Origin: Pseudarthrobacter naphthalenicus
GTDB lineage: Bacteria; Actinomycetota; Actinomycetes; Actinomycetales; Micrococcaceae
Direction of reading: 5' to 3'
Length of the DNA stretch: 64,000 nucleotides
NCBI RefSeq assembly: GCF_029076445.1
Contig: NZ_JARESG010000011.1
Span: 1 to 64,000, forward strand
The position numbers and the translations under genes are program-made. The notes beneath the pieces are model-generated. The model saw nothing but the letters and a program-made list of their open reading frames with translations, was not told the DNA's origin and ran no database searches. Shown here piece after piece: positions 7,399 to 16,219 of this stretch. Within the stretch, counting starts at the first letter, position 1. The number at the start of each line of letters is the position of its first letter.

Positions 7399-8568
7399 TC
7401 AGCGCCGCTTCCGCTTTGAGCGCTGTTCCTCCTCCCGCTCTGATCTGGCCCGTTCTGCTGAACGCTGGGATTTTCCCCCGCCCACCACTTTCTGGTGCCA
7501 CTCGCGCTGATAGGCGCGGGTGGCTGCGGCATCCTTGCGGCGGGCCAGCGCGGCCTGTTCGCGTTGGAGTTTCCGGTAGTTGTTCCAGCGGCGGTCATCG
7601 AGCGTGCCGTCAGAGAGGGCGGCCTGCACAGCGCAGCCGGGTTCGTGCTGGTGGGCGCAATCGGAAAACCGGCAGAGGTGGCCAAGCTCCTCCACGTCCC
7701 CGAACATCTGCTGCATCCCGTCGTCGGCGTCGAACAGCCCGAACCCGCGGACGCCGGGCGTGTCCATGAGGACCGTGCCGTCCGCCAGCGGCACCAGTTC
7801 CCGCGACGTGGTGGTGTGCTTGCCCCTGAAATCACCGGCCCGGACCTCGCCGGTGTGCTGCACGTTGTGGCCAACCAGGGCATTGATCAGGGTGGATTTA
7901 CCTGCCCCGGAGGGCCCCAGCAGGACAAGCGTGCTGCGCGGGGGCAGATGTGCCAGCAGGTTATCGATCCCGTCCCCGTTCTCCGCCGATGTGGTGACCA
8001 CATCAACCCCTGCCGCCTGCAGGATGACCTCCCCGACGACGTCGTCCGCCACGCGCGCCAAGTCGGCCTTGGTGATAATCACCAGGGGAACGGCGCCGGA
8101 ATCCCAGGCGGCGACGAGGGTCCGTTCGAGCCGGTTGTGAGTGAGCGGCCGGTCAACCGGGACCACGACGCCGATCACGTCCATGTTCGCAGCAAGGACC
8201 TGGGCGGCCGAGGAGTCCTCGAAGGCACGCTTCCGGCTAAGCTCCGAATGCCGGGGCAGCACGCTGAGGATCTGGCGGTCACCCGCACGGTTGGGTCCCA
8301 CCCACACCCAGTCGCCCGTGACCGGCACATCCGCATCAAGCGGGTAGGGGAGGTGCAGGAGCTCCATGCCCACAGCCACCAGGATCAGGCTGCGGTCAAC
8401 CCGCACCACGCGGCCGGGCTCGCAGGGATTGTCCGCGCTGGAGGCGGGTGCGGGGTTTTCGGCGAAGTGCCGCGCTACGGCCGGGTTGTAGCCGTAAAGG
8501 GTTGGGCCGGCGATGCCGGAGGCGGACGTAACAGGACTGGCCAGGCCGGGGCCTGAAGAATTTTTCAC
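7399..8568 (-). CDS. rsgA: Ribosome small-subunit-dependent GTPase A
   Basis: 389 residues. Circularly permuted GTPase that acts in late 30S maturation. An OB-fold N-terminal part precedes G4 (IITKAD, about 163), then G1 (GPSGAGKST, about 216), then G3 (DTPG, about 267), the permuted order diagnostic for RsgA. A C-terminal Zn site follows with CRFSDCAHQHEPGC. The tail is strongly basic and Arg/Glu rich. Start set at GTG 8568 because GAGGT lies eight bases upstream; an earlier in-frame GTG at 8601 lacks this. Preceded on the same strand by a possible 26-codon ORF. Confidence 0.9.
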   Translation of the reverse strand: MKNSSGPGLASPVTSASGIAGPTLYGYNPAVARHFAENPAPASSADNPCEPGRVVRVDRSLILVAVGMELLHLPYPLDADVPVTGDWVWVGPNRAGDRQILSVLPRHSELSRKRAFEDSSAAQVLAANMDVIGVVVPVDRPLTHNRLERTLVAAWDSGAVPLVIITKADLARVADDVVGEVILQAAGVDVVTTSAENGDGIDNLLAHLPPRSTLVLLGPSGAGKSTLINALVGHNVQHTGEVRAGDFRGKHTTTSRELVPLADGTVLMDTPGVRGFGLFDADDGMQQMFGDVEELGHLCRFSDCAHQHEPGCAVQAALSDGTLDDRRWNNYRKLQREQAALARRKDAAATRAYQREWHQKVVGGGKSQRSAERARSEREEEQRSKRKRR

Positions 8569-8651
8569 TGTGTGATACCTCGGGAAGGAGCCCCCTGGCA
8601 CCGGCCACTAGCGGGCAAGGCCCAAGGGTGTGGCATCCCGCGGGCAGTGCC

Positions 8652-8732
8652 CTATGCGGTACGGAAGCTGGGGGCGGGGGTGGTTATTTTGATGGTTTCG
8701 GGGCGCCGAGGGCGCACGGCAATGGCAATCAT
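8652..8732 (-). CDS. Possible 26-residue small ORF upstream of rsgA
   Basis: On the minus strand an ATG at 8732 is preceded by a strong Shine-Dalgarno run (AAGGGAGGTG, about five bases away). The frame encodes 26 residues beginning MIAIAVRPRRPE and ends at TAG 8652, 83 bp before the rsgA start. The ribosome site is better than those of most genes here, which argues for translation, either as a leader peptide or a small protein. No known family is recognised. Confidence 0.4.
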   Translation of the reverse strand: MIAIAVRPRRPETIKITTPAPSFRTA

Positions 8733-8757
8733 CTAAAACACCTCCCTTCCCGCTGCG

Positions 8758-8781
8758 GTCCGGTCGACGTGGAAACCGGAC
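8758..8781. terminator. Weak hairpin downstream of eda
   Basis: GTCCGGT at 8758-8764 pairs with ACCGGAC at 8775-8781 around a 10-nt loop, about 100 bp past the eda stop and before the small ORF. There is no T-tract, so termination is only a guess. Nothing else was recognised in 8782-8883. Confidence 0.25.
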
Positions 8782-8883
8782 TGGCTTCCACTGTAGCTTC
8801 CGTCCGAGGCTTTCCGCCATGGTTTTTCGCATGGCTTTCGCCTGTGGCTTTCCCGGTCCGAATCTCGCCCGGAGGCCCGTGAA

Positions 8884-9513
8884 CTAGCCCCGGCTGAGAC
8901 CGGCAGCATCGTGTGCGAGCCTGGTGATCTGCTCCCAGTCATTGCTCTCGACGGCTGCGCGCGGGGTCAGCCAGCTGCCGCCCACACAGGAGACATTCGC
9001 CAGCTTGAGGTAAGACGGCGCTGAGTCCAGGCTGACGCCGCCGGTGGGGCAGAACCGCACCTGCGGGATGGGAGCTCCGATGGCGGCTAGGTAGTCCGGG
9101 CCCCCGGCGGGCCCTGCCGGGAAGAATTTCATGGCCGTCAGACCCCGTTCGAGGACAGCCATCACCTCGCCCACGGTGGCCACGCCGGGGAGGACCGGGA
9201 TGTTCAGCCGCAGCATGTGGTCCAGCAGTGCCGGTGTTACCCCGGGGCTCACCAGGAACTGCGCACCGGCTCCCGCCGCGGCGTCGGCCTGCGCGGGTGT
9301 GAGGATGGTGCCGGCCCCCACCAGGATGTCCGGCACCTCGGTGGCGATCCGCTTCAGCGATTCGAGGGCGCTGCCGGTCCGGAGCGTGAGCTCGATGATC
9401 CGCACGCCGCCGTCGGCCAGTGCCCGGGCCACGGGAACCGCGTGCTGTGGGTCGGCGATGGTGACGACGGGAATTACGGGGGAAACGTGCAGGACGCTGG
9501 TTGCGTCAGCCAT
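8884..9513 (-). CDS. eda: KDPG/KHG aldolase
   Basis: 209 residues, class I aldolase TIM barrel. It cleaves 2-keto-3-deoxy-6-phosphogluconate to pyruvate and glyceraldehyde-3-phosphate. The general acid/base Glu is in IIELTLRT (Glu41), and the Schiff-base Lys is in AMKFFPAGPAGG (about Lys127). The phosphate-binding loop PTGGVS follows. Lies 15 bp after the kdgK stop, so the two form a kinase-aldolase operon for sugar-acid breakdown. Length matches the family. Confidence 0.93.
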   Translation of the reverse strand: MADATSVLHVSPVIPVVTIADPQHAVPVARALADGGVRIIELTLRTGSALESLKRIATEVPDILVGAGTILTPAQADAAAGAGAQFLVSPGVTPALLDHMLRLNIPVLPGVATVGEVMAVLERGLTAMKFFPAGPAGGPDYLAAIGAPIPQVRFCPTGGVSLDSAPSYLKLANVSCVGGSWLTPRAAVESNDWEQITRLAHDAAGLSRG

Positions 9514-9528
9514 GGGTGATCTCTTTTC

Positions 9529-10515
9529 TCAGGCCGTCCAGCCCGTCGGTGTCGATGATGCGGTACCAGTGATTCCTGCATGGGCTTGGGTCTGCGCCAG
9601 GGTGGGGATAAAGCCTGTACCGCCCTTGCCGCCCACGACCAGTGACGCTGCCGCGGCACCGTACCGGGCCGCCACGGGGAGCGAGTCGCCGAAGACCATC
9701 CGGGCGGTCAGGGTGCCGACGAACGCATCGCCGGCTCCGGTCTGGTCCACCACCGCGGGGGCCGGAATGGCGTCGATCCACGAGCCATCCAGGCCTTCGC
9801 CTTCGAGCTGGATGCCCTCGGCCCCGCAGGTCACGGCAACGTTTGCGGCGCCGAGGCTCCGGAGCTTCGCCGCCGCCTCTTCCGCCGTACTGCAGCCCAG
9901 GAGCGCGGACGTTTCGGACGGGAACGACGGCGTGACCAGGAAGGTGCGCGGCGCAAGTTCCAGCAGGGCCGCCGTCGCGTCCTCCGCGGACGTGAGCCGG
10001 GGGCGGAAGTTCGGATCGAAGACGAAGCGCCGGGCAAGGCCGGCCGCCTTCACCACGGCAGCGCGGGACGACGCGGAGATGGCGCAGGCGATGCCGCCTG
10101 CCACCACCGCCCCGGCAGCGGCGAAAACTGCAGGATCGACGTCGTCGGGGCCCAGGCTGGAACCGACGCTGCCGCTGCGGGCGTAAGAGAATTCGCGCTG
10201 CCCCTCCGGGTCGCAGTGCACCAGGTAAACGCCCTGCTGTCCCGTCCGGAATGTCAGCAGGGCGGGGGAAATGCCGAGTTCAACAACCCGGGCGGCGATG
10301 GCCTTGCCGAGGTCGTCGTCGGTCAGCGCCGAGAGCAGGCCAACGCGGGCGCCGGCTGCCGCAGCGGCCGCCGCGACGTTGAGGGCGTCCCCGGAGATGC
10401 CGAGCTGGGCCGGGACGCCGTGGGCGAACGCGACGTCCGTGGCGACCTCTACGAGGATTTCGCCCATCACGATGACGTCGAACGGCGTGGCGGGATTTTG
10501 TGTTGGCTTGTTCAC
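9529..10515 (-). CDS. kdgK: 2-keto-3-deoxygluconate kinase (PfkB family)
   Basis: 328 residues of the ribokinase/PfkB fold: N-terminal [27 protein letters not shown] substrate region, and C-terminal signature [13 protein letters not shown] with the catalytic Asp near 258. The aldolase downstream makes KDG the likely substrate: phosphorylation to KDPG, then cleavage by Eda. Starts at GTG 10515, overlapping by four bases (GTGA) the stop of a truncated upstream frame, so it was originally coupled to an upstream dehydratase gene. The specific sugar acid fed into the pathway is unknown because that gene is broken. Confidence 0.85.
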   Translation of the reverse strand: MNKPTQNPATPFDVIVMGEILVEVATDVAFAHGVPAQLGISGDALNVAAAAAAAGARVGLLSALTDDDLGKAIAARVVELGISPALLTFRTGQQGVYLVHCDPEGQREFSYARSGSVGSSLGPDDVDPAVFAAAGAVVAGGIACAISASSRAAVVKAAGLARRFVFDPNFRPRLTSAEDATAALLELAPRTFLVTPSFPSETSALLGCSTAEEAAAKLRSLGAANVAVTCGAEGIQLEGEGLDGSWIDAIPAPAVVDQTGAGDAFVGTLTARMVFGDSLPVAARYGAAAASLVVGGKGGTGFIPTLAQTQAHAGITGTASSTPTGWTA

Positions 10516-10610
10516 CAGTCATGCACCGATCCGTCGAGCCGCCGGTTGATCGGCAGGTATTTGTCGTAGGGGAAGCGGCCGTCGGCTTCCTCGTTGAACT
10601 TTACGCCGAG
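10512..10610 (-). pseudogene. C-terminal remnant of an enolase-superfamily sugar-acid dehydratase
   Basis: Reading minus from about 10610 to TGA 10512 gives [20 protein letters not shown] followed by a tail ending in DGSVHDW. This resembles the extreme C-terminus of mannonate/rhamnonate-type dehydratases (family pattern PY..YLP..R..DG....W). In-frame stops lie just upstream, and a piece reading APEPGV sits one frame away, so the gene has lost nearly all its length. It directly abuts kdgK (GTGA overlap), fitting a former dehydratase-kinase-aldolase operon. Confidence 0.6.
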
Positions 10611-10705
10611 GACTGGACGCCAGGCTCAGGCGCCGATCTCGACTTCGTCACGCGTGGTCACCAGGCGTACTACCGCCAGCCGTCCGATGGCGGCGCAGGC
10701 GCCCG

Positions 10706-11623
10706 TCACGGCCGGCCTTTGGTGATGCTGAGCAGGGCGCGCCCCAGCTCGGGCTGCCGGAAGATGAACCCGGCGTCGATCAGCTTTTGCGGCTGCACCC
10801 ACCGGCTTTTCAGCACCAGTTCGGTTTCGGTGCGGATCAGGACCGCGCCCAGGCGCAGCAGCCACTCCGGCGTGGGGATGCCCAGCCTGGCACCGTACGC
10901 CCGCCGGACCAGCCGCATCAGTTCGCGGTTGCCCACCACGTCCGGCGAGGCAGCATTCACCGGGCCCGAAATGTCAGTCCGTGCGTGCAGGAAGCGGACG
11001 GCACGGTACAGATCTTCCACATGAATCCAGCTGAACTTCTGGCCTCCCGGGCCCATGTGCCCGCCCAGGCCGAGCCGCGCCAGGGTGGCGAAAGGGCGCA
11101 GCGCACCGCCGCCAGGTCCCAGCACGATGGCGATCCGCAGCGGAATCTTCCGGGTGCCGGGCGTGTCCGCCGCAGCCAGGGCAGCTTCCCAGGCCCGAGC
11201 CACGTCCACGGAAAAGCCGCTGCCAAGTTCGCCGTCGGCCTCCGCTTGGGGCCGGTCGTCCGCGTGCCGGTAGATGGTGCCGGTGCTGGCGTTAAGCCAG
11301 CACGACGGCGGCGCCTGGCAGCGTGCCAGGGCGCGGCCAAGCGCCGCGGTGGTGGCAACGCGGGAATCGAGGATAGCGGCTTTGTTCCGCGCGTTGTAGC
11401 GGCAGTGGACGGAGCGTCCGGCGAGGTTCACCAGGAGATCGGTGCCGTCCAGCACCCGGGCGATGGCGCCGTCGCCGTTCCAGCCCGCCGACGTCGCCGT
11501 GCCGGTCGTGACCCGGCGGCCGATGGTGCGCACCGCCCAGCCGTCCCGCTCGAAGCGCGCGCGGAGGTACCTGCCGATAAAGCCCGAAGCTCCGGCGAGG
11601 ACCACCGTCTGTGTTTTGATCAT
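10706..11623 (-). CDS. TIGR01777-type NAD-dependent epimerase (YfcH-like)
   Basis: 305 residues. N-terminal Rossmann motif VLAGASGFIGRYL, then NLAGRSV, and STGTIYRHADD near the usual catalytic region. The family motif KFSWIHVEDL and a C-terminal DUF1731-like segment (TPEWLLRLGAVLIRTE, then LDAGF-type) are present. These SDR-related proteins are widespread but their substrate is unknown. Start at ATG 11623 is preferred because GGGGGA lies five bases upstream; an ATG four codons earlier has no such site. Just downstream of the tetR gene (18 bp), so probably co-transcribed and under its control. Confidence 0.82.
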   Translation of the reverse strand: MIKTQTVVLAGASGFIGRYLRARFERDGWAVRTIGRRVTTGTATSAGWNGDGAIARVLDGTDLLVNLAGRSVHCRYNARNKAAILDSRVATTAALGRALARCQAPPSCWLNASTGTIYRHADDRPQAEADGELGSGFSVDVARAWEAALAAADTPGTRKIPLRIAIVLGPGGGALRPFATLARLGLGGHMGPGGQKFSWIHVEDLYRAVRFLHARTDISGPVNAASPDVVGNRELMRLVRRAYGARLGIPTPEWLLRLGAVLIRTETELVLKSRWVQPQKLIDAGFIFRQPELGRALLSITKGRP

Positions 11624-11641
11624 TTGTTCCCCCATGATGTT

Positions 11642-12301
11642 TCAGTTGCGGATGCTGCGGCTCAGGCTGAGGACATCGTCCAGAACCTTGTTGACGCCCG
11701 GAATTTTTGCGAGCGAGAGCCCCCGGGCGATCAGCGGGACGGCTCCGTCCACGAGTCTCCGGGTGCGGCGCTGGCCGTCCGAGGTGTCATACACCCAGAA
11801 CAGGGCGATCCCCATGTAGCCCAGCCACAGCAGCTCGGGCAGGTCTGCGCGCAGCTTCTTCGGCGCGGGCGGACTGGCGCCTTCCACCGCCGCCCGGAAG
11901 ATGCCCAGCGAGGCTTCACGGGCCTCCGTCGACTCTCCGGCGAACGGGTTGACCGGGGACGTCGGCCGGATGGCCGTGGCCACGAAGTCGGCGCCGAAGC
12001 GGTGGTAGGGCGCCATGACATCCAGGCCGGCGTGCAGCGTGGCCTTCAGCCTGCTGGCCAAGTCCTTGACTCCTTCGAGGGCTTCGTCCGCCTTGGCTGC
12101 ATGCTCGGCCTGCACCCGGACGTAGAGTTCCTGGACCAGATCGTCCTTGGACGCGAAGTAGTAGTAGGCGTTGCCCACGGATACGCCCGCCTCCGCAGCG
12201 ATGGCCCGCATGGTGGTCTTCTCAAACCCGATCTCCCGGAACATCCGCAGCGCCACGTCCGCAAGGCGTTGCTTGGTCTGCTCGCTCTTGACTGCTGCCA
12301 C
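11642..12301 (-). CDS. TetR/AcrR-family transcriptional regulator
   Basis: 219 residues. The HTH occupies roughly residues 10-55 (ADVALRMFREIGFEKTTMRA, then GVSVGNAYYYFASKDDLV), and the ligand-binding domain is helical. Start at GTG 12301 with GGGGAG five bases upstream; longer frames lack family similarity. Two likely operators sit just upstream (12316-12327 and the perfect palindrome 12342-12371), consistent with autorepression. The downstream epimerase is probably in the same transcript, and the divergent transporter gene may be controlled too. Ligand unknown. Confidence 0.9.
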   Translation of the reverse strand: MAAVKSEQTKQRLADVALRMFREIGFEKTTMRAIAAEAGVSVGNAYYYFASKDDLVQELYVRVQAEHAAKADEALEGVKDLASRLKATLHAGLDVMAPYHRFGADFVATAIRPTSPVNPFAGESTEAREASLGIFRAAVEGASPPAPKKLRADLPELLWLGYMGIALFWVYDTSDGQRRTRRLVDGAVPLIARGLSLAKIPGVNKVLDDVLSLSRSIRN

Positions 12302-12315
12302 GGAACTCCCCTTTT

Positions 12316-12327
12316 TGAACACGTTCA
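12316..12327. promoter_or_regulatory. Secondary operator candidate for the TetR regulator
   Basis: TGAACACGTTCA: arms TGAAC and GTTCA as in the main operator 15 bp away. It lies 15-26 bp upstream of the regulator's GTG start, where binding would block transcription or initiation. Confidence 0.6.
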
Positions 12328-12341
12328 GGGAATCGAGTATG

Positions 12342-12371
12342 CCACCTTTTTGAACATGTTCAAAAAGGTGG
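12342..12371. promoter_or_regulatory. Perfect 30-bp palindromic operator
   Basis: A perfect 30-bp palindrome with core TTGAACATGTTCAA flanked by A/T runs and CCACC/GGTGG ends. It is located in the divergent region between the TetR gene and the queuosine-precursor transporter gene. Its half-site TGAAC is shared with 12316-12327. Most likely the binding site of the adjacent TetR protein. Confidence 0.8.
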
Positions 12372-12482
12372 GCTCCGGACGGATGGGAGAATGGCGTGAC
12401 AGTGCTAATACAGCCAGGCGTCCCGCGGTCAGTCTTCGGCTGAGGCGGATGCCCGAGCGAACCACTACGAACGGACACCCCC

Positions 12483-13241
12483 ATGCCATCCCCCTCAGGC
12501 CCGCGCGTCCTGCCGGCCACAGTCCCCGCACACCCGGTTGCGAAATTCGCATCCATCGGCTCGCCCTACTTCGGCATCATGCTGGCCTCTATGGCCGTTG
12601 TGCTGATCCTGTCCAACATCGGCGCGTCAAAAGGCGTGGCGATCGGCCCGATCATCACCGACGGCGGCTTCTTCCTCTTCCCGCTCGCCTACATCCTGGG
12701 CGACGTGATCAGCGAGGTCTACGGCTTCAAAGTGGCGCGCAGGGCCATCTTCACCACCTTTGCGCTGTCCGTGTTCGCCTCGGTCTGCTATTGGGTGATC
12801 ATCGCCCTGCCCGGCTTTGACGACGAGTTCGGCGCGTCCAAGCAGGCCGCCCTGGAGGGTGCACTGGGCCCGGTCCCGCAGATTGTGCTGGCTTCGCTGC
12901 TGGCGTTCCTGGCCGGGCAGACCATCAACTCCTGGATCCTGGTAAAGATGAAGGCCCGTTCCGGCGAAAGATCCCTGTGGGCACGGCTGATGGGATCCTC
13001 CGGCGCAGGCGAGTTCGTGGACACCCTGATCTTCTGCAGCATCGCCGCCTCCGTCATCGGCATCACGGACTTCGGCATGTTTGTGAACTACGTAGTGGTG
13101 GGCTTTGTGTACAAGACCCTCGTGGAGTTCCTGTTCGTCCCCGTGACGTCGCTGGTGATCGGCTGGATCAAGAAGCGCGAACCAAGCTACGGCGTCCCGA
13201 GCGCTTCGGTGACCAACGCCGCGGTAACCGGCGCCGCGTAG
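12483..13241 (+). CDS. Queuosine precursor transporter (YhhQ/QPT family)
   Basis: 252 residues with about six predicted membrane helices. YhhQ-type signatures include VLILSNIGASKG, FLFPLAYILGDVISEVYG, and the end region DTLIFCSIA...VYKTLVEFL. The family imports preQ0/preQ1 or queuine. tgt, which inserts the base into tRNA, is only 0.8 kb downstream on the other strand, supporting a salvage role. The ATG has no clear ribosome site. A possible extended -10 (TGCTAATAC near 12406-12414) suggests a leader of about 65 nt that can fold into a hairpin. Confidence 0.87.
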   Translation: MPSPSGPRVLPATVPAHPVAKFASIGSPYFGIMLASMAVVLILSNIGASKGVAIGPIITDGGFFLFPLAYILGDVISEVYGFKVARRAIFTTFALSVFASVCYWVIIALPGFDDEFGASKQAALEGALGPVPQIVLASLLAFLAGQTINSWILVKMKARSGERSLWARLMGSSGAGEFVDTLIFCSIAASVIGITDFGMFVNYVVVGFVYKTLVEFLFVPVTSLVIGWIKKREPSYGVPSASVTNAAVTGAA

Positions 13242-13264
13242 CTGCCGCCCGGCGTCGTACTTTT

Positions 13265-13298
13265 AGCCGCATCCGGGAGCAACCGATGGGGTGCGGCT
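13265..13298. terminator. Bidirectional hairpin between convergent genes
   Basis: AGCCGCATCC at 13265-13274 pairs with GGGTGCGGCT at 13289-13298 (9 of 10). It lies between the transporter stop (13241) and the dienelactone hydrolase stop (13299). A short T run precedes it on the plus strand. Likely transcription terminator for one or both genes. Confidence 0.6.
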
Positions 13299-14048
13299 CT
13301 AGGCCTTCAGCGTCCCGTCGAGGAGCGCGTGGAGCTCGGTGAAGTGCCGCTCGGTCGCCTCAGCATGGAACATGGACGTGTCTGCCATCGTGTAGCCGTG
13401 GGGTGCGCCCGCGTAGACCTCGTTGGAAGCCTCGAGTCCGGCGGCCTCGAGCGCCGAACCCAGGCGTGCGACGGCGTCGGAATCCATGCTTTGGTCATGG
13501 TCCGCATGGCCGAAAACGAAGCGGGCCTTGGCCTGGGGGAGCCCCAGATGCGGGCTGTCGGGGGTCTCCGTGGCGAGGCCGCCGCCATGGAAGCCGCCGC
13601 ACGCGGCCACCACCTCGGGGTGGGCGGTGGCGGTGCGGACCGCGAGGCGGGCGCCCATGCAGTAGCCGAACGTGCCGATGGGACCCGCTGCGACGCCGTC
13701 GAGCTTTTCCAAGGCCGCAACCCACGCATCAATGTCCGGGAGGGCTTTCTCGGCGGTGAGGTGCCCGACCCGCGGGAAGGCTGCCTTCCCGGCGGCGGAA
13801 CGGCCCTCCGGGGTGGTCATGTCCACCTTCGGTGCGAGTTCCGCGACGGTCCCGTCCCGATAGAAAACGTTGGGTGCCAGGACAATGTAGCCCCAGTCAG
13901 CGATGCGCTGCGCCATTTCCTCGATGCGCGGCCGCAGACCGAACGCGTCCATGTACAGGATGACGCCCGGGAACGGCCCGGTGCCGGTGGACGGACGGAC
14001 AACAAGGGCCTCGGCGGTGCCTGCTGCAGCAGGGATCTCAATGAACAT
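13299..14048 (-). CDS. Dienelactone hydrolase family protein
   Basis: 249 residues, alpha/beta hydrolase of the DLH family. The nucleophile is the Cys in GYCMGAR, the acid is an Asp in FGHADHDQSMD, and the His is in GAPHGYTM, giving the Cys-Asp-His triad of this family. The N-terminal strand VILYMDAFGLRPRIEEMAQR is typical. No aromatic-degradation genes surround it, so the substrate is unknown. Stands alone between convergent and same-strand neighbours. Confidence 0.88.
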   Translation of the reverse strand: MFIEIPAAAGTAEALVVRPSTGTGPFPGVILYMDAFGLRPRIEEMAQRIADWGYIVLAPNVFYRDGTVAELAPKVDMTTPEGRSAAGKAAFPRVGHLTAEKALPDIDAWVAALEKLDGVAAGPIGTFGYCMGARLAVRTATAHPEVVAACGGFHGGGLATETPDSPHLGLPQAKARFVFGHADHDQSMDSDAVARLGSALEAAGLEASNEVYAGAPHGYTMADTSMFHAEATERHFTELHALLDGTLKA

Positions 14049-14083
14049 CTGGTCAGGATAACCGAGGCAACCGGGAACAACGC

Positions 14084-15403
<1,320 letters not shown>

Positions 15404-16129
15404 TCAGCGGGCCGCCGTCTGTGTGGGGTAGTTCTCAGTCCGCCAGCCGTCCCAGGCCGAGCGGATGGAATCCAGTTTGCGGGCACCCAGGTCATACGTC
15501 GAGGCGATCACGATCGCACCGCCGTCGGGCCTGACATCCTCGATGACAGGCTGGTCCGCCACAATCAGCAGGCCATCGCCGTGTTCGGCGTAGCCGTGGA
15601 CGGTCAGGCCCACCTGGTGGTTGCTCCGATACCAGACCTTGCCGCTGATTTCCTCACCGGTGGCCAGGGTCAGCTGGTACGGTTCGCCCGGCTTGGGAAC
15701 ATCAGACAAGCCCAGCTTTTCGATGGCGGAGCCGTGCCCTCCCGGCAGTTCGAAGAACAGGGTGTGCCTGTTGCCGTGCGGGTGGTGCTCCAGCGCGAAA
15801 CGGAGCTGCTGGAGGAAGGTCAGCCAGCCCTGGGTGATGTCCTCGTCCCACGCGGCCCACTCGGAGTTGTGGTCCAGGGCGGCCCGGGTGACACTGACCT
15901 GCGTCCCGCCGGGCACGGGTTTGAGGTCGAAGACGTCGCCACCGTTGGTGGTGAGGCTCGTATGGTCCGGGGCCTCCACCACGCCCTTGCCAAAGTAGAT
16001 CTGGTTGATCTCGGCCGGCAGCTCCTCAGTCTCCCAGCCATGCCACTGGGCCACCTTGGCGGGTTCGCGCAGCATGATCCAGACCTGCGGCGCATCAGCA
16101 TTAATGACCACGCTCAGATTGTTCGTCAT
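15404..16129 (-). CDS. SRPBCC (START/Bet v1-like) domain protein
   Basis: 241 residues. The N-terminal half reads like an AHSA1/SRPBCC ligand-binding domain (NADAPQVWIMLREPAKVAQW, then GTQVSVTRAAL and EDITQGWLTFLQQLRFALE). A second C-terminal segment may be a half-duplicate (GLTVHGYAEHGDGLLIVADQ). The role is unknown; in actinobacteria such genes are usually small-molecule binding or stress proteins. It ends 33 bp before the tgt inverted-repeat region. Confidence 0.7.
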   Translation of the reverse strand: MTNNLSVVINADAPQVWIMLREPAKVAQWHGWETEELPAEINQIYFGKGVVEAPDHTSLTTNGGDVFDLKPVPGGTQVSVTRAALDHNSEWAAWDEDITQGWLTFLQQLRFALEHHPHGNRHTLFFELPGGHGSAIEKLGLSDVPKPGEPYQLTLATGEEISGKVWYRSNHQVGLTVHGYAEHGDGLLIVADQPVIEDVRPDGGAIVIASTYDLGARKLDSIRSAWDGWRTENYPTQTAAR

Positions 16130-16219
16130 AGCCCGAATGTACAGCGCGTGCGCAGCTCCGGGTAGGGGGCAATTCCCCCATCAGGACACCCCCGGAGCAG
16201 ACGCTCCAACCCTGACGGT

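Noticed and set aside
10626..10705. Short tail reading RLVTTRDEVEIGA as a separate gene end
   Set aside because: Only about 25 residues, no start or family. It may be part of the decayed region, but this cannot be supported.
12418..12482. preQ1 riboswitch upstream of the queuosine-precursor transporter
   Set aside because: A hairpin can be drawn, but the conserved preQ1-I/II/III sequence features were not seen; kept only as a testable idea.
10787..12820. Long open plus-strand frame antisense to the epimerase and TetR genes
   Set aside because: Composition-driven reading through high-GC third positions. It has no domain, and the opposite strand carries clear protein families over the same stretch.
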